A DNA stretch of 64,000 bases from DASYQD01 sp963837455 (GTDB lineage: Bacteria; Acidobacteriota; Thermoanaerobaculia; Multivoradales; JAIOJS01). Below the pieces are notes generated by a model. It saw only the letters and a program-made list of their open reading frames with translations. It did no database searches and was not told the origin of the DNA. The DNA lies in contig CAWINM010000002.1 of the NCBI GenBank assembly GCA_963837455.1, positions 439,322 through 503,321 on the forward strand, written 5' to 3'. A program made the translations under genes and the position numbers. Below are positions 52,901 through 59,641 of the stretch, one piece after another (positions within the stretch are counted from its first letter, which is position 1; the number at the start of each line of letters is the position of its first letter).

Positions 52901-55404
52901 GGGCGCCTGGGGCTTCGGCTGGCGGGGCAACGAGGGCGAAGCCCGGCCGACGGCGCCAAGATCGGCCGCCAGGTGCTGCCGCCGGCCCCGGGTGGGCCGG
53001 AGCTGTTTGCTCGGCGGCCGGGCTGGTCGTGGGGCTACGACGGGGCGGTGCGGCTCTCCTTCGCGGCGTCGGGGGCGGGCGACCTCCTCGGCCGCGAGCC
53101 GCCGGCCGGGAGCGACGCCGAGACCTTCCGCTTCGGCTACGGGGCGGGCGACGAGCTGGAGCGGATCGTGCGCGAGGCCTCGGCGAGATCGCCGACGCTC
53201 GAGACCGGCGACTACGGGCGGATCGTCTCCCGCAACGGGGCGGCCTTCACCTACGACGGGGCGGGCCGGCGCCTGGAGGACGACCGCTTCGTCTACCGCT
53301 GGGATTGGCGCGGCCAGCTGGTGACGGTGACGGTCAAGGACGCCTGGCCGGACGACGACGGCGACGGCGCGCCGGAGGTGACCCCGTGGGCCGGTCACCA
53401 GGTGCGCTACGACTACGACGCGGCGGGGCGGCTGACCCAGCGCTGGCACTACGGCAGGCTCCCCGACGGGCGAGACCGACGACGCCTAGCGGCCCTTCAT
53501 CGAGAAGCGGACCTTCGTCTGGGAGGGCAACGCGCTGGCGGCCGAGGCGGCATGGGGCAACGCCGAGGAGACGATCTTCCGCTGGCGGAAGACCTACGTC
53601 CCCGGCCCCAGCGGCCTCGACGACGCGGTGCAGGTGGTGGTGGAGGACGGCGATCAGCCGGCAACCCTCCGGCACCAAGCCACCTACACCCTCCTGCGCG
53701 ACGAGATGGGGACGGTGGTCGGGGTCGTCGCCGAGGACGAGGGGAGCGACCCGGCACCGGCCGCCGGTGCCGGTGCGCTACCGCTACACCCCCTACGGCG
53801 AGGCCCACGCCGAGAGCGGCCCCGAGCTGCTGCGGGCGCGCTTCGACGACGCGGCGACGAAGGTCGAGGTCGGCGGCTCGGTGATCGCGCAGGACGTCAC
53901 GGATCCTGCTGCGGCGGCCGGCGGAGCGCTAGGGCTGGAGTGGAGCGTCGGGCTCGACACCGCGACGCTGGCGGCAGGGCTGCGCGTGGAGCGCCTGGGC
54001 GCGAGTGGCTGGGTGCAGCTGGGAGCGGCGGAGGTCGCGGTCGGCGTGCCGCCCGGCGAGGGCGGAGTGTCGACGAACGTGGGCCCGCCGACGCGGCTGG
54101 TGATATTGGCGCGCGAGGGCTGGCTGCGGGGGAGCAGCTACCGGGTGGCGCTGACGCCGGAGCTGCGCGATACGATCGGCAGGAGCTTCGGGGGGTCCGA
54201 GAGCCTGGAGTGGGGGGTCCCCGAGGCGGGGGCGGGTGGGGGCGGGGATGCGGCCGGAGTGTTCTTTGACAAGAGGTTTGCCGCCCGGTTCGAGAGCTGG
54301 GAGGCGGTGGGGGATGCGGTCGGGGGAAGGTTCCCTGGGGGGGTGGGGGTGGGGTTTGAGGGCCTATGGACTGACCCTGTCACCGGTATCGCCTACGCCC
54401 GGGCGCGGTGGTACGACGCCAGGAACGCTACTTGGCTGTCGGAGGATCCGGCTGGCGCTGTTGATTCACCCTCCCTCTACGCCTTCGTCGGGCAGCAACC
54501 CGATATGGGCACGGATCCCCTTGGCCGGTCCGCGAGCGCGAACCGCAAGGGTGACGTCCTGATCGGGGACGTCAACGCGACCAACCGCTACCTCTCCGTT
54601 TCTCACCAAAACGCCGAGGACAACCCGGTGCTTCTCTGGCTGGCTCTGCGCCAGATGGGCGGCTTGAGCGCAGAGGAAGCTGGTCAGTTCTTCGATCAGC
54701 ATGGGTTTGCGCTAACGCGCGAGCAGCAGGCGGGCATCACGATTAATGAGGCGCGTCGCCTCAGCGAGGGCGAGCTTAAGGGTCTCGGGAAGATCTGGGC
54801 AATTGGTGCTGCGGCCGCTGTGACCGGCGGTGCAGCAGCGGGGATTGGGGCGCCCGCGTTACTCGCCGGCGCGGCGGAAGGTCTTGCCGCCCAGGGCACG
54901 AGCGATGCCCTGGAAGGTCACCTCTCCAGCTTACGTCAGTACGTCGTCTCCGTCGGTGGAGGTGCGGTTGGTGCCCGTCTGGGGCACGCACTAAGCAGCC
55001 CTGACGAGCTAGTTGAATTCAATCTGCCGCCGCCAGCGTCCGGCGCTGATGCACCCGCGATAGTCGTTGACCGCGAGCTGGGGGTTATCTACCTTCGCCG
55101 GGATCTCAACCGGCAGAAACCCTATGTCGGTCAGGCGTGCAGTGATTGCCGGTACACGGTGCGGCAGACGGAGCACGCACGCGCCAACCCCGATGCCGAG
55201 TACGAATTCGAGATCATCGGGCGGGCGGAACCTGGCGAGGCACTGGATCGTCTGGAGGAGGACATGATCCGGCTCTACGGTGGGCCGACGACGGCGCGCA
55301 ACCCACAGGGAGCTCTCTCCAATCGCCGGTATCAGATGAATGAGAAGCGATACCGCGAAGCCGGCGGCACAGTTGACCGGCCGAGGCGCCCGGATGGGAA
55401 CTAA
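34936..55404 (+). CDS. Giant Ig-repeat/Rhs protein with GIY-YIG-like toxin tip; frame broken by many indels
   Basis: I read this as one gene of about 20.5 kb (~6,800 aa). ATG 34936 follows TGGAG; ATG 34984 is an alternative. The N-terminus is unusual: ~140 polar residues with a hexapeptide repeat precede the hydrophobic signal (ALSSVLALALPLAALPA). Order: beta-helix-like region (LSGN motifs, ~35.5-36.1 kb), a long Ig-like array (~36.2-42.1 kb), Big_5-like domains (near 41.3 and 44.2 kb), a mixed beta region (45-48.6 kb), Rhs N-terminal domain (near 49.1 kb: GRAMPFSLTRTYRSGM), YD repeats (49.5-53.8 kb), Rhs core and toxin tip. Frames are clean at 34.9-36.7, 38-42.1 and from about 53.6 kb, and switch repeatedly elsewhere. 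A missing base or two restores continuity wherever I checked. The stop overlaps the immunity gene. Rhs identity is certain; single-gene status is inferred. Confidence 0.6.
35224..35313 (+). repeat. 18-bp (hexapeptide) degenerate tandem repeat before the signal peptide
   Basis: Five consecutive units read GTAGHP, GTAQRP, DTAVHP, GIVRHP and GNARRV. They lie upstream of the hydrophobic signal of the giant Rhs protein, in what would be a cytoplasmic extension or untranslated DNA if translation starts later, for example at GTG 35356. Confidence 0.75.
36180..42100 (+). other. Tandem Ig-like domain array in the giant Rhs protein
   Basis: Units of roughly 80-100 residues repeat the pattern TSP.DG..., V.V.GTVSDANLAGVTVNG, A...AHTFQLTVALADG.NTL.V.A.D..G, typical of bacterial Ig-like repeats. 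A Big_5-type unit (LIPADGATGVDPNGLLFALF, then ITDTAGNPLV) lies near 41.35-41.65 kb. The stretch 38.0-42.1 kb is in one open frame of over 1,300 codons, showing what the undamaged gene looks like. Confidence 0.75.
49000..54530 (+). other. Rhs shell: N-terminal Rhs domain, YD repeats and core
   Basis: GRAMPFSLTRTYRSGM and the following YHDGTGHVWRLLP near 49.1-49.3 kb match the DUF6531-type Rhs entry domain. YD motifs (YDELGRL, YDQAGRMATV, YDAWGRL, YDPANRL, YDGAGRR, YDAAGRL) follow across changing frames. The core AYARARWYDARNATWLSEDP, LYAFVGQQP, TDPLG ends near 54530. A Big_5-like insert (~53.9-54.2 kb) sits just before the core. Confidence 0.85.
54531..55404 (+). other. Toxin tip of the giant Rhs protein: GIY-YIG-like nuclease
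   Basis: About 290 residues follow the Rhs core. A polar segment and a Gly/Ala-rich hydrophobic helix region (IWAIGAAAAVTGGAAAG) precede the catalytic part. There GVIYLRR and, 11 residues on, KPYVGQ form the GIY...YVG pair, followed by an Arg/His-containing helix (RYTVRQTEHAR) and the conserved Glu in DRLEEDMIRLYGG. This order matches GIY-YIG endonucleases. A DNase toxin fits the immunity partner, which is cytoplasmic. Confidence 0.75.
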
Positions 55405-55897
55405 GCCGCGGGTAGGTGACGTCTTTCAGCTTCCTCTCGGGGATGGGAGAGTGGGATATGGCCAAGTGGCTGCAATGGTGCCGCCGAACCCGCTTCTTGT
55501 CGCCGTGTTCGAAACCGCGTTCTCTACCAGTCAAGTGCCTGACCTGCGCAGCCTCGTACGCTCGAAACCGCTCCTCTTGGCGAATAGTCTTGATGCGAAA
55601 ATCTGGCATGGTCACTGGCCTGTTGTCGCCAATCTGCCGGTCTCTCCCGAACTTCCGCTTCCCGTGTTCAGAGAACATGTCGGCGACGTCGGTGGACGTT
55701 TTGTCGTGTCGTATGACGGCAAGCGTCGACGCGAAGCGACGAACGAAGAGTGGGAGAAGCTCTCAGCTCGCTACGGCGTTTCGCCGGCAGTGATCGAGAG
55801 AACCTTTCGGGCGCATCACGGTCTCGAGGAGTGGGAGGAGCGATTCGACAGGCTTCGCTACGATGCAGTGAGGTCGTGGGCTGAAGTCAAGGTATAA
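55394..55897 (+). CDS. Imm26-family immunity protein for the GIY-YIG Rhs tip
   Basis: This 167-aa protein has no signal peptide and so is cytoplasmic. ATG 55394 overlaps the Rhs stop by 11 bp; an earlier in-frame ATG (55340) lies deeper in the tip gene. The N-terminal motif RVGDVFQLPLGDGRVGYGQV is the hallmark of Imm26, a beta-rich immunity family of polymorphic toxin systems (known family; assignment by eye). The C-terminal third is helical and charged (HHGLEEWEERFDRLRYDAV). Overlap with the tip gene and a matching cytoplasmic location support neutralisation of the GIY-YIG-like nuclease. Base composition is less extreme than in the Rhs shell, as in the tip, consistent with tip and immunity moving together. 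The frame is intact, and repeat block A begins about 15 bp after the stop. Confidence 0.82.
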   Translation: MGTKPRVGDVFQLPLGDGRVGYGQVAAMVPPNPLLVAVFETAFSTSQVPDLRSLVRSKPLLLANSLDAKIWHGHWPVVANLPVSPELPLPVFREHVGDVGGRFVVSYDGKRRREATNEEWEKLSARYGVSPAVIERTFRAHHGLEEWEERFDRLRYDAVRSWAEVKV

Positions 55898-55911
55898 GGA
55901 CCAGCCCACCC

Positions 55912-56700
55912 TGCGCACCGGCCCGCCCAGTCTCTTCGCTGATCGCTTGTGGTCCCCGAGCAGCGGCCCGGCGCGTGTGCTGCGAGCGGTAGTGGCTTCG
56001 AAGCCTGTCGCCGAATAGTCGTTGCAGCGGACAACACCTGCGCGTTTTCACCTCGGGCGTCGGCGCGTCTGGCGTCGAGCATCCGTCTCTTCGCTCCTTA
56101 TCAGTGGCGGGGTGTTGCCGCTGAACTTTGCCCCATTCGGCGCCAGGCACGCCGGTGGCCTGCGGGCGGTGGTGACTTCGTCAGCGCGCCGGGCCTTGTG
56201 AGCTCGCGAGCGATTGTGGTGTGGCGAGCGGGGCGGGCCCGTGCGCTCCCACCCCACAGACAATAAGGTCGGCACCAGGCCGCTCGACCTCGCGCCATTC
56301 ACTGCTCCCGTGCCGTCGGTTTTCGCGCGGCGTCCTCTCTCTTCGCAGCGTGTGCCGCGGCCAGCGTGCCGCGGGTTTGGTAAGAAGCGCCGGCGCCTTG
56401 CAGCACACGCCGCCGCTGCGCGTCGTCGTGCTTGCTGCGGACGCCGGCGCGAAGAAAGAGCGGAGTGTCGTCGGCCGCGCCGCGCCGCCGGCCGACCGGC
56501 GTCACGTCGCTGCAGCGCCCCCAAAGAGAGGTGCCACCCTCTTCGTGAGAGAGATCGAGAATCACGGCGAGCGGAGAGCCGCGGTGGGTCGCTGATGGGT
56601 AGTGGTAGGCCGCGGCTGGGTCCGGTGATGGTGAGCAGTCGGCAGCCGAGTGTGGTTCTGTGGTCCCGAGCGAGCCATTGTCGGCCGCCGCGGCGATGAG
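55912..56700. repeat. Non-coding BIME-like repeat block A
   Basis: About 790 bp without a credible gene, closely related to block B at 57.75-58.4 kb. Shared landmarks in the same order: GCGCACCGGCCCGCCCAGTC near 55913; CCGAATAGTCGTTGCAGCGG at 56011-56030 (B: 57851-57870); a CCGCTGAACTTTGCCC segment near 56118; GGCGGGCCCGTGCG at 56232-56245 (B: 58072-58085); and an identical 25-bp stretch from about 56353 (B: 58195). The first landmark pair is inverted within each block (CCGAATAGTC... and ...CATTCGGCGCCAGG), which is the head-to-head layout of REP pairs in BIMEs. Confidence 0.75.
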
Positions 56701-56774
56701 CGGACAGACCTCTTCGTTGCCGGCGTCGCCGGCGAGTTGGTGGTTGGTCTGAGAGCGAGGCAGCTGGAGGGGCG

Positions 56775-57692
56775 TCAGCCGGTGGGGACGAGGCAGGGCA
56801 GCGGGGGTGGGAAGGCTCCGGTGGGGAAGCGGACGAGCCGATCGCCGTGGCGCAGGCGGTGAGCGGCCTCGCGGAAGGCGGCGACGAACTGCCAGTACGC
56901 GACACGGAGCATGATGCGGATCTCCCTGCTGGCGGCGTGCACCAGCGGCGCCGGTGAGCGATCGCAGTGGATGGGCTTGTCGTGGGGGTGCTGGCTGGCG
57001 ATGGCCTTCCTACCGAGCACGGGCCTGCCATCGCGCTGGCGGCGGCCGTCTTCGATGATGCGGTCAACCAGCGCGGCAACGCGCTGTTGGTAGGCGGCAG
57101 GCTCGAGAGCGGCCCAGCAGGGAAGGGGCGTGAAGACGACTCGTTCGGCGGTGGCGAAGTCAGCGGCGGTCTTGTCGTCTCTCCTGCGGCGGGCCTCGTA
57201 CTGGGCAGTGCGATCGAACCAGGTGCCTTCGAGATCGACTCCATCAAGCAGCGCTTGCGCGCAGTGGACGCCGGGCCACTGCTGGGGTCGTTCGACGAGG
57301 CCCTCTTTGACGCCCTGGCCGAGGATATAGACGAGGCGTGCGACTTGAGCGTCTTCCTCGTCAGAGACGATGATCGAGCGGTACCTTCTTGCCCAGAACT
57401 TCTCCCGCCAGTCATGGAGCCTGCCGACCTCGCGGGCGATGTTGCCAGCGACGAAGTCCATGAAGGCAGCGAGCTGCTGCGGCGAGTCCGGAGACAGGGC
57501 GAGGTGTGCGTGGTTGGAGAGCACTGCCAGGGCGTGGACCCGCATGGCGTACTTCTTCTGGGCACGACCGATGACACCGACGATGAGGTCATTGACGGCG
57601 GTGCTGGGGCGCAGCAAGAGCCGACCGTGGACGGTGCGCACGGTAACCTCGACCATCGTGCCTGGCGGTAAGAACCGCAGTGGTCTGGCCAC
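56775..57692 (-). CDS. REP-associated tyrosine transposase (RAYT, IS200-like Y1 family)
   Basis: This 305-aa protein is read from GTG 57692 to give the N-terminus VARPLRFLPPG common in this family; ATG 57656 is the alternative, and neither has a strong ribosome site. The single-strand transposase signature is present: the HUH motif in VLSNHAHLALS and a catalytic Tyr in the helix after FWARRYRSIIVSDEE. These are followed by family-typical segments (GQGVKEGLVERPQQWPGVHC, LEGTWFDRT, FTPLPCW, LGRKAIASQHPHDKP, RSPAPLVHAASR). RAYTs act on REP palindromes as single-stranded DNA and are thought to spread them. Here the gene sits between two copies of a long palindrome-rich repeat, which is the genomic context known for RAYTs. 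The longer minus-strand frame beyond 57692 runs through the repeat and is not part of the protein. Confidence 0.88.
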   Translation of the reverse strand: MARPLRFLPPGTMVEVTVRTVHGRLLLRPSTAVNDLIVGVIGRAQKKYAMRVHALAVLSNHAHLALSPDSPQQLAAFMDFVAGNIAREVGRLHDWREKFWARRYRSIIVSDEEDAQVARLVYILGQGVKEGLVERPQQWPGVHCAQALLDGVDLEGTWFDRTAQYEARRRRDDKTAADFATAERVVFTPLPCWAALEPAAYQQRVAALVDRIIEDGRRQRDGRPVLGRKAIASQHPHDKPIHCDRSPAPLVHAASREIRIMLRVAYWQFVAAFREAAHRLRHGDRLVRFPTGAFPPPLPCLVPTG

Positions 57693-58433
57693 GTCCTTAC
57701 AGACGCAAAACGGGCGCGCGAGCTTGCAGGCGCGGAGGACGGAGCCCGCCCGGCGCACCGGCCCGCCCAGTCTCTGCGCTGAACCTCCGCTGCCTCCGAG
57801 CAGCGGCCCGGCGCTTCGCCTGCGGGCGACAGTGACTTCGAAGCCTGGCGCCGAATAGTCGTTGCAGCGGGCGCCACCCGGGCGTTTCCTTCGGCACCAT
57901 CCTCTGGTCTGGCGTCGAGCGTCAGCACCTCCGCTCGGCATCGGTGCCCGGGCAGCGCCGCTGAACTTTGCCCTATTCGGCGCCAGGCGCGTCGGTGGCC
58001 TGCGAGCGTCGGTGACTTCAGCAGCACGCCGTGCCTTGGTGGCGTGGCGAGCGTCAGTGGTGACGGGGCAGGGCGGGCCCGTGCGCCCCCACCCTTCCGA
58101 GAACAAGGTCGGCACCCAGGCCGCTCGGACTCGCGCCGTTGACTCCTCTCGCACCGTCAGTTTCTTCGCGCCGACCTCTCTCTGCGTAGCGCTCGCCGCG
58201 GCCAGCGTGCCGCGGGTTTCTTTCAGAAGCGCCGGCGCCTTGCAGCGCACGTCGCCGCTGCGCGTCGCCGTGCTTGCAGCGGACGCCGGCGCGAAGAGAC
58301 CGGAGCGTCTTCGGCCGCACTGCGTCCCCGGCGGCCGGGGCCGCAGCGCTGCTTGCCGTGGCGAGGGCGGAGCAGTGCGCGAGCGCCGTGCGCCGTCCCC
58401 TCGCGAGAGCGAGGCTACCGCCGTGCTCGCGGC

Positions 58434-58496
58434 CGTCAAGACTGCCCTCGCTGCGCTCGGCGCCGGCGCGGCTTTGCCGCGCCGGCGGTCTTGACG
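58434..58496. repeat. Nested palindrome (cruciform) in block B
   Basis: Inner perfect arms GCCGGCGCGGC (58462-58472) and GCCGCGCCGGC (58476-58486) flank TTT. Outer arms CGTCAAGACTGCC (58434-58446) and GGCGGTCTTGACG (58484-58496) match at 12 of 13 positions; their inner ends overlap, so the two stems are alternatives at the right edge. This is a typical REP-like substrate shape. Confidence 0.65.
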
Positions 58497-58573
58497 TCCG
58501 CTCCGCGCGGCGGTGAGGTGTCTTCGTGGGCGAGGGGAGGGAGCGCCTCCGGCGGGGGCTCCAGGAGAAAGCA

Positions 58574-58596
58574 CCACGGCCCGGTGCGGGCCGTGG
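58574..58596. terminator. 10-bp hairpin with GTG loop, second copy, downstream of the ParE-like toxin
   Basis: Identical to the hairpin at 10766-10788. It lies 14 bp beyond the end of the minus-strand toxin gene, so it may end toxin-antitoxin transcription. Its second copy beside no such gene argues that it is mainly a repeat unit. Confidence 0.5.
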
Positions 58597-58609
58597 GTGG
58601 GGGTGGTCC

Positions 58610-58909
58610 TCAACGCAGCCGGGAACGCAATCGATTCTGGTCCTGGTGGCCGTGGAAGCAGGCGATGACAGAGACCAGGTCGCCGGCGACGAGGAAGTAG
58701 AGCAGGTACGGGAAGCGAGGCACGACGGCGCGGTGGGTGCGGTCGCGCACGATGGGATAGATGAGCGGATTGGCCGGCAGGTGGGCGAGGATTTGGTCGA
58801 CGGCGGCGCGAAACTCGAGGCCGAGCCCCGGCCGTTTGCCCTCGTACCACTCCTCCGCCTCGAGGAGGTCGCGCTGGGCACGCGTCCGAATGCGGAGGCG
58901 GTAGATCAA
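58610..58909 (-). CDS. RelE/ParE-family toxin
   Basis: This 99-aa protein starts with TTG within a TTGA overlap at the antitoxin stop, so the two are translationally coupled. The sequence follows the ParE fold: RAQRDLLEAEEWYEGKRPGL (helical hairpin), EFRAAVDQILAHLPANPLIY, then the beta-sheet RRFPY-type core seen here as VVPRFPYLLYFLV and a final ACFHGHQD. This pattern is typical of the ParE group linked to TIGR02574-type antitoxins. ParE toxins inhibit gyrase and RelE toxins cut mRNA; the sequence alone does not decide which. The pair is a stand-alone addiction module between repeat block B and the second primase cassette, and may stabilise the island. Confidence 0.9.
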   Translation of the reverse strand: MIYRLRIRTRAQRDLLEAEEWYEGKRPGLGLEFRAAVDQILAHLPANPLIYPIVRDRTHRAVVPRFPYLLYFLVAGDLVSVIACFHGHQDQNRLRSRLR

Positions 58910-59151
58910 TCGCGGCGCTCGAGGCGGGCGCGCTCGAGGCGGGCGCGGACCTCTTCCCAGGAGCTACCCTCCTCAGGATCCACATCGAAGTCCGCGATGC
59001 GGCGATCGAGCTCCTCGATGTGCCAGTGCGGGACAGGCAAGCGGTCGACGTCGGCGTCGGCGGCGATGCTGTCCCACAGCGCCTCGACGAGCTCGAGGCG
59101 CTCCTCGAGCGGCAGCTTCTCGGCTTCTTCGAGCAAAGCGGCGGATCGCAT
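58906..59151 (-). CDS. Addiction-module antitoxin (TIGR02574/PF09720-like)
   Basis: This 81-aa acidic protein has an N-terminal helix MRSAALLEEAEKLPLEERLE, followed by LVEALWDSI, the signature of the small 'addiction module component' family. A charged C-terminal tail rich in Glu and Arg probably wraps the toxin. A good ribosome site (AGGAGAG) precedes the ATG. The stop overlaps the toxin start by 4 bp, and antitoxin-first order is standard. It presumably autoregulates the pair with the toxin. Conserved WHIEELDRRIADF in the middle also fits the family. Confidence 0.9.
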   Translation of the reverse strand: MRSAALLEEAEKLPLEERLELVEALWDSIAADADVDRLPVPHWHIEELDRRIADFDVDPEEGSSWEEVRARLERARLERRD

Positions 59152-59175
59152 GGGCTTCTCTCCTGCGCCGTGAGG

Positions 59176-59538
59176 TCAGCCGACGCTCATCCAACGTCTG
59201 GCGTTGTTCTTGACCAGGATGCTCTCGAGGATGCTCTTGACCACCCGCTTTTCCTCGGGGTCGAGCTGCTTGATGGCCTCGAACTGCAGCTTGAACTCTT
59301 CCTCGGGGCCGCGCTCGTCCTGATCGAAGACCAGGCTGTCGGAGGTGACTTGCAGGGCCAAGGCGAGGCGGCGCAGCACGTCGAGGGTTGGCTGTGCGGT
59401 GCCTGCTTCGTAGCGGCGCAGCTGGGTGACGTGAATGCCCACGGCATCGGCGAGAGCCTGTTGCGTGAGGGCCCGCTGCTTGCGCGTGGCGGTGAGTCGC
59501 TCGGGGAAGGCCATGGCGTCGAAGAGATCGCGAATCAT
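59176..59538 (-). CDS. XRE-family regulator of the second primase cassette
   Basis: This 120-aa protein has an XRE helix-turn-helix (ERLTATRKQRALTQQALAD, then HVTQLRRYEAGTAQPTLDVL) and a C-terminal helix that resembles the tail of the first XRE protein (LDPEEKRVVKSILESILVKN versus LPKADQQAVLKFVDALAAK). The start is placed at ATG 59538 because CGGAG lies 8 nt upstream; a GTG ten codons earlier has no ribosome site. It is divergent from the second primase gene, as in cassette 1, so the regulatory layout is conserved. The ~100-bp spacer contains a direct repeat rather than the palindrome seen in cassette 1, so the two repressors probably have different operators. Confidence 0.9.
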   Translation of the reverse strand: MIRDLFDAMAFPERLTATRKQRALTQQALADAVGIHVTQLRRYEAGTAQPTLDVLRRLALALQVTSDSLVFDQDERGPEEEFKLQFEAIKQLDPEEKRVVKSILESILVKNNARRWMSVG

Positions 59539-59569
59539 GGTACCGGCTCCGGGATTGACGGTCGTCACG

Positions 59570-59608
59570 GAGATAGAGGATACTCCCTATTTGAGGAGAG
59601 AGATAGAG
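59570..59608. promoter_or_regulatory. Direct repeat GAGATAGAG in the XRE/primase spacer of cassette 2
   Basis: Two identical 9-bp copies (59570-59578 and 59600-59608) start exactly 30 bp apart, about three helical turns, in the divergent spacer. TTGACA follows at 59611-59616. It is a candidate repressor-binding region. Confidence 0.45.
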
Positions 59609-59641
59609 TCTTGACAGCTCTTCGAAGGGAGAAGGCTCTCC

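Larger units (their letters stand above)
57755..58600. repeat. Non-coding BIME-like repeat block B
   Basis: Second large copy of the RAYT-flanking repeat, with the block A landmarks in the same order and orientation. It continues further: a GAGA-loop hairpin (58399-58414), a nested cruciform (58434-58496) and the hairpin at 58574-58596. No credible gene lies in it. Confidence 0.75.

Noticed and set aside
56048..58027. Minus-strand 659-codon frame through the RAYT region, and the N-terminal extension of the RAYT frame to 58985
   Set aside because: Both run through non-coding repeat blocks A and B; only 56775-57692 has family similarity.
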